Shown here: positions 1 to 17,079 of the stretch, one piece after another | Layout: every line of letters begins with the position of its first letter | Position numbering within the stretch: position 1 is the first letter of the stretch | Source: Apteryx mantelli | Taxonomy: Eukaryota > Chordata > Aves > Apterygiformes > Apterygidae | Direction of reading: 5' to 3' | Assembly: GCF_036417845.1 (NCBI RefSeq) | Contig: NC_089979.1 | Span: forward strand, 25,361,958-25,425,957 | DNA length: 64,000 bases | The notes under the pieces: model-generated | Databases searched by the model: none | What the model was told of the DNA's origin: nothing | What the model saw: the letters and a program-made list of their open reading frames with translations, nothing else | Made by a program: the position numbers and the translations under genes

Positions 1-400
1 CAAGAAAATAAAGATATCAAACTATTGGAAGTCAGAGAGGGAGGGGTACAAAAGAGGAAAAATAAGACCAAATTTATGGACCACAAACTCATAACCAGGA
101 GTAATTTCTCCAACCCTCTCCCATATCACACAGCAATTCAGACAGTGATAAAGAAATGCAAAAAGCTGGAATACTACAGTGGACATGGTTCTGAAAATAA
201 ATCTTTCTAAAAAGCTAAATATTGTAGTATGAAGAGTCTAGAAAAAGCTATAAAGACTGCCAAAACATTACTGTACCATCTTAGAGTTTCATCCTCTCAA
301 ATTCTGAGTGGGGGGAAAAAATTGTTAACAGGTATCCGGCAGATTGTTTTTCTACTAATAAATACTTTCAATAGCTCTTTCCTTAACTTTTGTTTACTAG

Positions 401-453
401 AAGAAATGACGAAGAGAATGGAAGACTTGGAAAACAGACTAAGATACCGATGA
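401..453 (+). CDS. MATN2: Matrilin-2, last coding exon (C-terminal coiled coil)
   Basis: The exon begins after a pyrimidine-rich acceptor ending in AG at 399-400 and ends at TGA 451-453. One base must come from the previous exon, outside the window; it then reads E-EMTKRMEDLENRLRYR-stop. This matches, from memory, the extreme C-terminus of human matrilin-2, the heptad-patterned coiled coil through which matrilin subunits oligomerise in the extracellular matrix. Hydrophobic M, M and L residues recur at heptad-like spacing. Bases 1-400 are the end of the preceding intron and show no other exon. Position supports the call: in human, MATN2 lies tail-to-tail with RPL30, as here. Because only 17 residues are seen, the assignment rests on the peptide plus synteny. 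Confidence 0.8.
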
Positions 454-735
454 AAATGTAAAGTATATACTACACTGTATATTTATACAAAGTTGTAAGA
501 GCTATTTTGTTAGATCAGCTCAAAGTAAACTAACAAATCTTTGTGTCTGAAGTTGAAAAAAATATTTTGGACCCTCACATTTATATACAACATGTACTGT
601 CTTGCATTGATTGCAGATAAGAAGTGTTGAAAAGTTTTATATGTATAAACAATTCATTAACTAGCAAAAATTTTAATTAAGTAGAACTAAACAGCTGAAA
701 TAAGCTATGCAAAAATAAAAAAAGCTGTTATTTTT
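454..735 (+). other. MATN2: MATN2 3'UTR with candidate poly(A) signal
   Basis: AT-rich sequence follows the MATN2 stop codon. The first AATAAA hexamer on the plus strand is at 714-719, giving a short 3'UTR of about 280 bases. A second hexamer at 1963-1968 could serve a longer form. The cleavage site is not visible directly. Confidence 0.5.
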
Positions 736-2344
736 TGAAGTGAAACCTCCCTGTTTTGAAGCATTTTTAGGGTATGAATACTATTTATCTGGCTTGTTTT
801 TTCTGGGCTTCCCTCCTCCATTGGCTCCCCTATTTCAAGCACTGTATCTGTGTTGAGAGATATACATACACACACGCATATTTAAAAACAGAACAAGTGT
901 GGCAGCATTCACAGCATAAAGGTTTCATATATATCCTTTCCATCAAGTGTAGATCAGTGAAATCAGTTTAAGAGAAAACATAAGTTTATACACTTGTGTT
1001 TGAACTATGATGAAAGTAAACAAGCGAGGTGGAAAGCCTGCTGGATTATCATGGCATTACAATCTGAAGTTCCAAGTACCTTTTCTCTTGCCACATCCAG
1101 ACCAGGTTACTTCTCCCTACTCTTCCAGGCCTTGGTCAGCTTCAGTCATCCTTGAACTCTCCTGAACACAACCAGCGTTTTACTTATGAAGCCATTCTGT
1201 TGGCAATGCAACTTGCAGCACACTTGTTTGTCAAAAACTAAGACTCAAATGAAAACAGCAAATTACTTCCAGCCATTCTGGCAGACTGAAGTGCCTTGAA
1301 GTTCTTCTCCTTTCACCTGGAAGTGACTGCACTTTTCTGCTAGCTTTACTTTCAGACCAACAGCAGTATCTGAACTATTTCCTGAACTGATGCAAATCTT
1401 GGCTTTAATAGATAGGGATACCAGCAATTCCTCCTTTGTTCTGACACATTAGTTAACCTTTTGTCCATCTCTAATTGGTAGTTCACAACTTCATCTGTTC
1501 TATACTGGAAACAGAGGTAGTTGCAGCAGAGGCTAGATTAAGTGATCTCAGAGAAGCTAATGAGCGTGCACAGTTGGCTTTAAAAGGTACCTTGTGCTTT
1601 AACATACTTTGGCAAACAGAATGCAAGTTCTGTGAAGATGCTGGTAAATACAGGTTTTTGTTCACTGTTCCTTTTATCACATGTCAGCAAAGCACTGACA
1701 CCACATTTAATAATCAGTAAGAAATATCCTGCAACCACTGTCTCAGACAAAACTGACCCAAATGCAGAAGATACCAACACCTTCACCAAGAGTGACTAAA
1801 GAACTTCAAGTTACCTGTCTCTAACATGCCATCTTCAGAAGCTAAAAAAGGGATTCATTTCAGACCAGCTTTGAGAAGTTAACTTCATATCTTATTGATG
1901 GTATACACCATGCCTAGCAGCTATACTATTTGCCATTTCTATTAGTACTTTGTGACTGACTTAATAAAATGGTTTCAATTAGTTTTACTACAAGCAAACC
2001 CTTGGATTCCTCCCCCCACCCCCAACATCACAAATTTGCTCCTGTAACTCACACTAAGTGTGAATTCATATTTTAACAGACCAGTTTAAAAACTTACTTT
2101 GTGTTAGCACTCCAAAACCAAAATCTAAGCACTGTCCTGTTGGGATTTGATACCATACTTACCACAAACAATTCTTATTCTATTATTCTTTTTGAGATGC
2201 ACAACTTCTAGAGAAAGCACCAGGCAAGCTTTGTCCCATGAAGTATTTCTAACAGAACAGGAAACACAGCAGTGATAATGAATCTTCATTTATATAGTTT
2301 GTCCCCTAAAACCAGCAAAGGTATAATACAATGCAATTTTTTCT
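736..2344. other. MATN2-RPL30 tail-to-tail intergenic region
   Basis: No gene is recognised here. The region is AT-rich and contains one exon-like segment at 1515-1586 (see findings) and an AATAAA at 1963-1968 that could extend the MATN2 transcript. No named repeat was recognised. Confidence 0.5.
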
Positions 2345-2365
2345 TAAAACAGATCTGTAACCAGT

Positions 2366-2371
2366 TTTATT
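2366..2371 (-). promoter_or_regulatory. RPL30: RPL30 poly(A) signal
   Basis: AATAAA on the minus strand (TTTATT on plus) lies 25 bases past the RPL30 stop codon, giving a very short 3'UTR as is usual for ribosomal-protein mRNAs. Confidence 0.85.
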
Positions 2372-2395
2372 GTAGAAAGAACACCTTTACTGCAT

Positions 2396-6218
<3,823 letters not shown>

Positions 6219-6336
6219 GTTGCTGCCTCGCGCCGGGTCGGGCGGGAACTGGAACACAGGGAGGGGGAGGCGGTTAGTGCCCGCCCGCCCGCGGCCCCTT
6301 GCGCCCGCCCGCGCCCCCCAGCCCAGCCCCGCTCAC

Positions 6337-6378
6337 CGCAGACGCGCCGCCAAGATGGCCGGGCAGCCAGAAAGGAAG
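6337..6378 (-). other. RPL30: RPL30 noncoding first exon with TOP-like start
   Basis: On the minus strand a pyrimidine-rich start (CTTCCTTTCTGG, from about 6378) runs through a short G+C-rich leader to a GTGAGC donor at 6331-6336. The leader carries CGGCCATCTTGG, a YY1-like motif common in ribosomal-protein 5'UTRs. Vertebrate ribosomal-protein mRNAs start with a C followed by pyrimidines (the TOP motif), which couples translation to mTOR signalling through LARP1. The exact start base is inferred; 6374 (CTTTC) is an alternative. The exon splices to the ATG-containing exon, whose acceptor lies within about 6219-6240. Confidence 0.7.
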
Positions 6379-9300
6379 GAACTCCCACAAGGCACCGCGT
6401 ATCCCCGCGCGGCAACTCTCGCGAGAGCCGCGCCACACCGCCCGCGCCCCCTTCCTCCGGGCGCCACCGCGCCTGCGCCGAGTGGCGATTAGCCAGCCGG
6501 GGGCGGGCCGAGGGCGGGGCGCGGCAGCGGAGAGTCGCCATTGGATGGCACCTCGCTGGGGGCGGGGCCTGGCCGAGCGCCGCGGGCGGCCCCGGCCCCG
6601 CCCTGCGGGAGCGGCGGCGCCGGCCCGGCCGTGGCCGTCGGGGCACCTGTTGCCCTCTCCGCGCGGTGGGCAGCACTCGCGTGTTGCACAGCGCGGTTTC
6701 TAAATGCCCTTTTTCCCGTCGCAGCCCGACAGGAGACCTCGGGCGCCCATCAGGGAAGCGCCGTGGCCTGGGCCTCTCTTCCCCTGTGGGGTTTGTCACT
6801 TCTGTCACAAAGATGATGTAAATAATTACAGTAGGGAGAACATAACCTTCTCGGCAGCGCCTTGCCTGCCCCGGCCGCAGGCCTGAGCTCGGCTGCCTGC
6901 TGGGCTCCAGGCACGCGGCAGTGGCTCTCCGCCGTTTCGCCGGCGCTCGCACACGCGGGGACGGCAGGCTGTGGTGGCAGCGGTGCTCCGCTGCACGGCC
7001 TTGTCCCACACAGGCATCCCCGACCCCTCGCTGTCCCGAGGGGCATCCCACCAGGCAATCCCACACTGCCACCCCGCAGGGAAACTTGCCCCGACCCTGC
7101 AACCGCCCAGTGGGCCCCGGGGACAATCGTCTTCAAAAATACCTTTATGAACATGCATTTGCCAGCTAAGAGCATGGTCACAACATAAAACAAAGTTTCA
7201 GCCAAGAAAAGTTGAGGTAAATCCTATGGTGTCGTCTGGGAAAGACACCCTGGATGTCTGCGGTTGGTGGGGAGGAGCGAGGGCAAGCCCCGCTGATGCC
7301 TATCTGGGCACAGCAAGGAAACAGCGGTATTGATACTCAGCATCGTAGCTTCATGTGTTGCTCTGTGATGCCCTGTGAGGCCTGGCCTACCTTGCCCACA
7401 GCAGTGAAAAGTGGCCCAGGACTCCTGGCTGAGGGTCGTTTGGGGTCAGCGGGTCCCGTACCCCTGGGCTACAGCTGGGGTCTCAGCACCCTGCCCAAAA
7501 TGAGCTGCTGCCACAGGGCGAGTTCCCCGGGGGCAGCCCCCTCACCCCCACAGGGATGAGAGTGGCTACGGAGCAGGGGATTACTGGGGATTTTCCCCAT
7601 TCACAGTCTCCCCAGATCCCACTGATCTTTTGTTTAAAAAGTTCAATACTATCATGCTGCTTGGGGGTCCCACTGAGCTTTTTCCAGTATCTGTGTCGGG
7701 AAGGACTCCAGTTGCATCACCATCTCCGCGAAGGGTATGTGAAAGCTGAAACACAACAGGGCAAAGCAGCAAGACGGGGGGAAGAGGAACCGCATCGGTC
7801 CTCCCACGCTGAAGAGGACACAGGCCAACCGAGCGTGAGGCTGACCTCCTGAAGGGTTTCTTGATGGCCTTATTTGCTACTATGCTTAGTTTACAGTCCT
7901 GGGGCAAATAACATCAGCCTTATATGCGGTTACTCCTGATCAACTCATTCTCCACTTATCAAGAAGAGGAAATCAAAGGAAGGGGGACAAAAGTAAAAAA
8001 ACTTTGAAATGTAATATTTCACCTTCTAGCTCACAAGTCCCAGTCTGAAACAAAAGACTATCATGTTATGGTAAAACTCAGGCTGGAAAGCAGTAATGTC
8101 GCTATGTTTCTGGCTGAGAGGATTTTGTTTTGCATTGGCTTACAGAACTAGATGATGGAAATTGCCCTTTTCTGTTAGGAGAATTTTAAATCCATCCTAG
8201 TACAAATATTCCTTTTGTCCTCTGGCACAAACATTACAGTGTTTTCCAGTATGTGGACTTAAGTGAGCGAACATTTTTAGGAAGAGCTTTGTTCCTCGTT
8301 CCATAATCAAACACCTTCCATATCAGTGTTCAGGGAATGTGAACAGCACTGTAACTTTGGAGGGCTGGTGGTATATAAGACAAGGCATCATCTCCCTTGA
8401 ACCTTTGGCACTTCTGTATGCAGTCAATCAGCCTAATCCATCAGTACTGCACAACAGTAATACTGACTGTGATACCTCTAAATCAACTATATGGCAGCTG
8501 ATTTGTTCCTCATCCACAGTCCATTCTAGTCCAAATTTCACAGTTCTCTGATAGGAATATTAATATATTGCAAAGTACCCTGTAGTGAGTGCCCTGCACG
8601 GCAAATAAGGAGACACAGGGAACTCAACAGTAGGCCTTTTGCTGATATAACTTGCTGGTATAACTCCTAGGACATAGCAGCAGAAAGGCAGCCCAGTGCA
8701 TATGTTTTCTAATGAAATTACAAAACTAGCAAAAAAACCCTTCTAGATTTGCCTAGGTCAGCATAAGCACGGGAGGGCATTATGCTTGTTAGCATTAGGA
8801 AGTTTGATGCCTTTGCCAACATAGGTTAAACAGCAAAAACGAAAAAGCAAAACCAAAATATACTGGATTCAGTTATTCTAGTAATGCTTATATTAATATA
8901 GCTTATTTTAAATAAGGAAATGAAATAATTTATATCAATATACTGGTATACCTTTCTACTGGTATGGCTGTCTCCACACAGGGTTTTTTACTGGTACATG
9001 ATCATGCACCTGACCAAAATATTTAGAAGTGTATGACTTTTCCAATGACAAGCACCTCTTGGTCAAAATGCACATCATAATCCTTAATATCATCTTCTTG
9101 TGTAGAAACTGGGCAACAACTGTAGTTTTTAACAGGTCAGATTAAGAACCTAGATCATGGTCTAACCTGGTAACATTGAGATAAAGATGAGATAAAGGTA
9201 TGTTAGAAAAAAAATCATCAAGGTTAAGTGGAGTATAAATATACCAACTGAAACTCAGTTTCATCTCTACCACATTGTTTCATCTCAACCACATTAATCT

Positions 9301-12300
9301 CAAACACATTGTTTCATCTCTAATTATAAAGTCCTCTGGGAATAATTTCTAGGTTAAGCACATATAAGTAATAAATGTACTATTTATAAAAATAATATAA
9401 AACTAATATTTTTATTTTGATGTCTCCCTATAGTCCAATTTCACTTACTGAAACGAAATAATTTTCAGCCCTTTACAGAGTAAAATGAAATCAGTTTTGA
9501 AGTGTACTTCAAATTCCTGTTTATCACTGGCAGATAGTAAGTAAACTCCATTCCACGTTTCATTTTTTTCTTGTTCCTTTTCCTCTTTGTGTCATAACAC
9601 TCAGGTGTGTTGCTATTATTCCTACTGTCAAATTGTGCCTTTGCTTTTCATTCTTTAAACTCTTACTTTTTTGTTTGTGGTCAAGTACAATATTCTTATA
9701 TTCTTACTTTTGAAAATATTAGTAAGAGAATATAAAGCTCAGTGGACCTGGTGAAATTCTCAGTGCAATTCTGTTTGAATATCTGTATTTTATGTATCTT
9801 ACAAATTTTGGGAACCCTGAACAGCTCCTGAAGAGGGAGCTGTTTTCAAGGGTATCATTGCAACTTCAGCCCCCCCCCCAAATTAGAAGAGAATGTAATA
9901 CTTATTTTAAGAGATTGTAAAATTATTTGTTTCCAGCGATGTGAAGTGTTTTTAAACAAAAAAAAAAATTTTGCACTTCTTAAAGAACTGATTGTCAGAG
10001 ACTTTAGTCCTTGGGGCCCAAATCACGTCCATAGATCTGTGGAGAATAAGGGATCTCTGTGCGGGGAAATTTGTGCAGAAATGGGAACTTCCACAATATT
10101 GTCCCTCACCCTCCAAATCTCCCTTCTGTATTGATGAAGGCCTCTCCTGAGGGTCTGTGGTCCATAAAAAGTCCTTTATATAGGCAAAGGGCTGGTTCAA
10201 GTCAGATAAAGGCAGCACTAGAAGGAAGAGAAGGCTTTGATCCTATGAAGATTCCCTAAACAGTATTATACAGCCACTGTTTTGTTAAAAATTTGTCAGC
10301 AATTGGGAATGGAGAGGTGTTTATAATGCAAATGCTTCAGAATTAAAGTATGGGGGAAGGTACTTCAGGCAGTACTGCAGCAAGATGGTTTGGCACCCAG
10401 GCCAAGCAATGCCCTCCTCTGCATGTGTTGCTGTGCTCCTCTCCATGATTGTGCCATTAAACAGCAGAAATAAAAGGAGGTGACAGAGCCAAGGGAAGCA
10501 GCAGACACCACCATCTCCAATACACACGTCTCAGGATGCAGAGATCTGGAGAGCAGCTGCCAAACTCAGGAAAAACAGCAGTATTTCTCCCACTGAGGTC
10601 TCCCTGCTCTAAAAGCAGCCACCACTGCCCCATCCTACTCTCCTGCCCGCCCTGGTGGCCAAGCCGAGCCAGGGGGAACAGCTCCTTTACCAGGTGAGTC
10701 TGGTACTGCTCTGGCTCAGGGGCTCTCCAGGCCGCTGCTCAATTGGGCAGTGAACATGAGCAGGCGGGGAATGGAGACCCTGGGTGCTACCCAGGCATGC
10801 TGGAAAAGCAAGGCCCTTCCCCCTCCCTTGGTGCTTCTCCCATGCTACCCTGATTTTGACTTTGACTATTGACAGGGCAGAAGCAAAATTTCCAACTGAG
10901 AGGAAAATAATGTAATTCAATCTGGAGAGCACTCGTCTTCAAGGGGATGTCTCTCCCTCTCCCCACCTCCTAAAACACTGATAAGGTTGTTATATCTGTT
11001 GTTATATATATTATATACATAATTAGATATACTGATATATCTCTGATTTGTGTAAGAAAGCACTAGATAATGGTATTTAGAAGAACAAATTAGGAGAGTG
11101 AGAGCAGTAGGAGAAAAGTCACTGGTAGAGCATTGCCATAGCTCAAAAATGTAGAGAGCAACTTCATCATTTCAGGCCTGGAGGAAAATGAGAAAAACTC
11201 TGTGTATCTGAGACATTCTAAGTCCCTTCTACAAAAAAGAATACATATAATATCTTAAAGAAGCCTTATTGTCTTTGGGTCTGGACATGTGATCACATAC
11301 TATTGAGTCATGATTGGATTAACAGTCTAATTACCTGCTTTAGCTGAGGCCCAATTTCATGATACATCAACTTCAGTAGAGATGGCAGCTAAAGGAATTC
11401 CCACCCTAAGCCTTTTTTGTGTGTTGTTTTTAACTCAGGTGAAGTCAGTGATTGTATAACACCATCCCACAAAACACTGGGACACAAGTGATGGGATGTC
11501 CTACTGTGGGTGGGAATGAGCAGTTGGGGAGGGGAGAAGCGAAAGGGCAAGGCAAGAAGGTCTGAAGGCAACGTTGTCACTGGCAGCAGTGTATCATAAA
11601 CCTACAGTGCAAGTCATGGTAGCGGAGCAGACACATGCTTGAGAAAAGATAGGCAAGTGAATGTGTTTTACTTCACAGCTGGGGCTGGCCAGGATCATGT
11701 ACATGATCTCTCCCAACAGTTCAGCTGCAAGTATTTAAATACTGGAAGTTCTGTGCAAATGTGGGCCCATCTCTGCGGCACATGCAAATGCATTTCTGCA
11801 GAGAAATCCTGAAGCAACTTTTTCTCCACATTTTAGAACCTCACACATTGGCCCCTCAAACGCAATGGTAATAATAACAATGTCAATTTATTAATAGAGT
11901 AGTCTCATTGACTCATCTAACAACTACATGTAATCTGGTGACAGTAAAACGAGGCATTAGGAAAAAAAAGCTAATTAATTATGTATGGCATTGTGAACAG
12001 TATATAGTCAGCTGAGAGAAAATAATGGGAAGAACTCTCTCTAGTGAAGAAAAAGGAAAATAACATTGAAGTCTAAAAGTACAAGCGGTACGTGGATGCT
12101 GTATGACCCAGTTTGAGATGGATCATTCTGTACAATTCTCTGTGAACTTTTCAACACAATTCTCTGATCTTTTGAAAAGCTACTCCTACGTCTTTTACCA
12201 ATATGAATAGCACATATTATTTGGGTAAGATAAAAATTGACAAAAATATAATCTTAGTTTTTCTTACAATTTTAGTTCCATCAAAATCTCTTTACAGTTA

Positions 12301-12774
12301 TATAACAGCTTTGTGTGAACACCTGCATTCATTATTTTCTCCTTTTGCACTTCTCAGGGCTATTAGAAGTGACAGACTGTGTTCCCTGAACATAATCACA
12401 TTTACAGCAAATGCAAACACGTTCATCCAATTTTCATAGGGTCACGCACCAAACTATCCCCTTTATTGTGAGGCAAACAAATATAGCTCTTTGTTTCAGG
12501 TCATTGGGAATTTGGAATCCTAATAATGTACAGGTCTGTTGAATCAGAATTCAAATCACTTTTCAGTCATCCTTCCAGGGACTTTACTATCAGAAAGGAA
12601 GGAAGGAAAGAAAAGAGCTGTAGAAGAAAAGGGGTTTTATACAGAAAGATGGTTACCTAGTCCAGTTACCCAGGGTACAGGGAAAGTACTGAGGTTAAAT
12701 ACTGTCAGTTTTGAATATCTGGATATTTGCACACCTTGAATATACTTTCAGCTCAGTAAAAAGATGCTGAGGAG

Positions 12775-12830
12775 CACGTGTGTGTGTGTGTGTACATATA
12801 TATACACATACATATATTATATATATATAT
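12775..12830. repeat. Compound TG/TA microsatellite
   Basis: A (TG)n run is followed by a TA-rich run with CA interruptions, in the RPL30-ERICH5 intergenic region. Confidence 0.9.
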
Positions 12831-13670
12831 AGCAAGTTTAAAGGAAGTGCCAATACAACAAGACATTTACATCTGCCAAGGTCCAAATTGTATCAGAAAT
12901 TCAGAGGTGTAGATTTCTAAAAATAGTAGTTAGTCTGATAAGAAGATCTTCAGATTCTCTCCTTTCCTGGAAGTTGCAAGGTATGTCTTAGAAGTTAAGT
13001 TGCAAGAACACTGCCCTCCCAAGCAAAATAAAAAAGGTTGTGTTTCAGAAGGCACTTTGCTGCAGTCATAGATCAAAATCACAGAGCAGCCTTCAGTGGA
13101 GCTACAAAAATTTGCATCAGTGGAAAGTTTGGCCTGAACTGTCTGCTGGAATAAACAATGTAAAATATTTTGTTGCCTGGTCAGTACTGCTCTTTCTGTA
13201 TAGAATAGATGAAGAGTTAAAAAAAGGAGTTGTAGTCATAAACCTCTGAAAAGTCTACTGTGATTTGGTAAGTCCCAGGATTTGGGTATATTTAATCAGG
13301 GATCAAAAAAATAGATACAAATCTTCTAGTTGCAGTAGGAATCTTGTCTAAAATATTCAAAATTATGAACAGCTAGTGAGCTCCAGAATGAGTGAAACAA
13401 GTCTAGTCATGCCATAGTGGCCTAGGGAACTTAAAAATTGCCAATGCCTTACAGAAATCGTTAGAGGCTTGCTTTTGGAAGTGCATTTCTGATTGTGTAA
13501 CACAGGATATAGGTATTTGTTGTGTTACCACTGGAGATACAGCTATCTCTGAACACTCCCATTTTTATTTTAATTTCCCAATTTATATTTCTGAGTAAAC
13601 TGTTTTCCTTTGTAAAATAACTAGTTTAAGACTATTGTTTAGTTTGTTTATTGTCATATGTTATTTTTAC

Positions 13671-13727
13671 AGAATCACAGAATGGTTGAGGTTGGAAGGG
13701 ACCTCTGGACATCATCTAAGCAGTTTA
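13671..13727 (-). repeat. CR1 LINE 3' end fragment
   Basis: Read on plus, this is the reverse complement of a CR1 3' terminus: AGAATCACAGAATGGTTGAG, followed by the GGTTGGAAGGGACCTCTGGA block. Only the last 55 or so bases are recognisable. The element therefore runs on the minus strand and is heavily 5'-truncated, the usual state for CR1. Confidence 0.85.
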
Positions 13728-15598
13728 GTAACTTTGCTTAAACTGCCCTCATTTAGGGAAGCACCCTGAGTGGTTCAGGTTCGAGATAACAGGAAATCTG
13801 TGGAGAAGTGCCCTGTTCAAGGGAAGGGATGGGAAGGCTATCAAGGATTTTGATCTACCAACATCATGCTGCAGCTACTGGATCACTTGCAATGATTTTT
13901 CGGGGTCTGTGCAGCATGGGGTGCAGCTTGTCAGTGCCACTGCCCAGGCCCCCACTCCTGTGCCCTCTCCACTTTCTGCCCCTACCTTCTCCAACCTCCC
14001 ACCACATACCAGGGAGCATCTTTTTCCAGCCTCATACTTGTATCACATTTCTCACCTTCCCAGTCCTGGGATCTTTACTTCTAAAGCTCTTCAGCCTGCA
14101 GCTTCACTGAAGTGCCCATGTCACTACCATTTACACTGGCAAATAGGTGAGCATGTTAACATAGTTGTAAAAAAATATTTGGGAAGTAGAAATTAAAAGT
14201 TGAGCCCAACTGGCATCAACACCAATCCTATTTTGGGTTCACTGATATTTGCTTGAAGAGAGTGCACTAATTCATGTTTGCACAGTGAAGCTCTAATCTA
14301 CAGAGTAATGTTAGTAAAAATAGGCATATGTAACTGGCCCCCTGGTAAACCCAAGGAGCTACCACTTGTGACTAGGGGGTGAGCATCTCAGTGCTCACCA
14401 CAAGGTGAGATGGTGGCACAGAGGCAGCTGCAGGGCAGCAGGTTACCTGGTGAGAACATGCTTGTGCTAAGCGATCTGCAGAGGCCGCACGTGGTCCAAG
14501 CAAGCCTGACATCCATGGCAATGAGACAGAGGTGTCTCATCTGGCACGGTGTCACTTGAACCCATGTGTGGCAGCACCTTGTGAAGGGTCCACGAGCTGG
14601 TTGATCACATTCATCTAGTCCTGCATGACAGAGCTGATACACTGAGGCGCAGCCTTGTCCTACCACAACCCGACCTACATCCAGCTCCAGCACTAGCTCA
14701 GTTGAGTCCCATCTTCCTGCAGAAAAGTTGTGATTTCTCCTCTGCTCTTGGGAAAGCAGAAGAAAAGAAAGCGAGAGCATGAGATCGTCATTTAGCGATC
14801 ACAGGACTCGCCTGCCAAATACCCATGGGTTCTCATTCCTAATCCCAGGACTCTTTCCATACCTTATCCAAGGGCTGTTTAAAGAACATGAAGTACAGAA
14901 ACAGCCCCGAAGCACCCTCCCAGTGAGTACTCTCAGCTGCGAAAACATGCCCAAACATGCTCCCTCTCTCTGGTCCAGTAAATCCTGAATTCCTTTCTGC
15001 ACTGTTTCAATAAAATGGCCGGTAGGTCCACTCTACTCTTATTACCCTTTTGTTAGGGCACTGCGGAAAGCACGTACAAAGCTCCTCAGGCAAGAGAAGG
15101 AATCAAATGTAGCTTTCCCATTCTTTTCTCAGTGCTCAGTGAGTCTGTTCCGGTGGCCTGGCCACCTTCTCTGAAGGAAGACGCCTGCTTTGCTGTTGGA
15201 AAGAAAGTTATAGAAGAAAGGTGGGATTTCAGGTAAACCTCTACAGCCAGTGACAGCACTTTTTCCAGCCCTCCCTTCCATATGTGCTGTCTGCCAGCAG
15301 CTTCCTGAGTCTTCAGGGGTCTTTTGTAAGCCCAGATGTACAAATATCCGTATTTGTGGAGGCCAAGCATGTTCCGGTTGGCTGGCAATAGGCAAGTAGC
15401 TAAGTGTCCTCGCGCATCCACCCACCTATGACTCTGAGGCCGACCTGAGGTCTGTGTTGGGTAGGGAACCCAGTTCCCAGCATAAAGCTGTAAGGACACC
15501 CACTAGCAGCATATAAGCTAGATCTATGCTTAACTTCTAAATTGCTAAGACCTATGCTGCACCTCTACTTTTGTGCTAACGCAACAGCAGGCCGCAGA

Positions 15599-15616
15599 AG
15601 CTGCTGCTGCTGCTTT
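15599..15616. repeat. Short CTG/GCT triplet run
   Basis: A run of about five GCT units in an otherwise non-repetitive intergenic patch. No coding context was found. Confidence 0.6.
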
Positions 15617-17079
15617 TGCTGAACAGTTGTAGCATTTCACCTTCCAGCATCCAGTAACAGGCCTAAAGACAGTCACAAAAGAATCTGCTCAATCTACACG
15701 TGCTTGTATTACTTTTCAAAACTGACCTAAAAACAAACTCAAGCTGAGGAAACAGAAGAAGTGAACATGTTCATGCTTATGCTTTGTATCACTGCTTGTG
15801 TTGTTCCTCATGTTTGCCAGGTGGTTTCCCAGACAGATATGGGTGCATTCAGTATGCACAGCATATGCAGTAAGTCTGATGTGTCCGGGGTACATGTTAT
15901 CAGTATAGTGCAGATGCAGTATGTTTGATCTCTCCCAGGTATACTAGAGTTTTACACGTGTGCTATGATGATGGTATGCATACTGTACAGCTCATGGTAT
16001 AGTGCATGTCCAGGATTTCCATATGTCCTGCTGCCTCACTGCAGTTACTGTTACTGCTCCATCTTGTCTGCAGGACATCAGACACCCTGGACAAATATCC
16101 AAAGATATTACATTTTGCCTGGATGTTTTTGAATGGAAAAAAAAATTATCTAGAAGAAGCCTACATGTGTGATTACCCTGGCTGTGAAGGACATAATGAA
16201 ACATGTCTTGAATGCAACAAATAAAACACATTGGACCTGCTTATGTAAGCAAATATGTTGCAGACATTCTTCATTCTCACTCTTTGCAAAGTTTCTAAAC
16301 CAAATGGACATCCATGGACTTTTGCCAATTTACCTATATGCAAATATAAAAATCAGATCAGCTTTATTTTATCTTCAAGGTTGATGTTAAGGATGTTAAG
16401 AAAGCCACCAAATCCAGTGGACATCAGGACTTGGGGACTCCTCCTTCTAGTCTCTAAGCCCAGCCGGGTTCATGGGGTGCACATGGATGTTCCTTTCTCC
16501 CCAGCTGACCTATGCGACTGCTGTTTCTGTTTGCAGGTTTGGCCAGTAGCCAAGCAGAGCATGTATCTCAGAGAGGTGCACGTGCATACACACACACAGT
16601 GCAAAGACAGCTGGCCATGCCCGGGCACAGGCCCCTTTACCCATCACTGGCTCAGGCTTTGGGTCTCTCCAGATGCAGGTCTCCACCTACTCGCTGGCTA
16701 AGTCCAGCTTGAAGTTTGCTAGTGAATTACACACAAAAGCACATGCACACAGGATTAAATTCACTGGGGAAAAATAAACACACGTAGGTCTCCCCAGCTG
16801 CGGGCATTCAGACCTCTCACGCATACACCCTAGTCCCCCGGTTGCCAACACATAGACCCACAGGCCCTGTGTCCCACAGCCCTCTCTCCAGCTGCTGGCG
16901 CTTGGACCTTGTGGCTCTTGCGCATAGGATAGAGAGGGAGATAATACAGAAAAAATAGTTAAGAAAAGGATTTAGTAAGGAGGTAGGTCAGACTGGTGCT
17001 CAGGCAGACAAGCATGCTGGCCCTGCTTACAGGTGACTGGCCCCTTTCCCCCTGCTCTCTATTTTCCCACGCTTGTTCC

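Noticed and set aside
14388-15499. Two minus-strand frames of 130 and 137 codons
   Set aside because: No recognisable domain, signal or splice partners were found, and a second overlapping frame is open too. The length fits chance in a G+C-moderate patch.
16129-16224. Cys-rich frame with CDYPGC...CLECNK resembling a zinc finger
   Set aside because: The Cys/His spacing does not complete a C2H2 or other finger, there is no splice context, and it is isolated in intergenic DNA.
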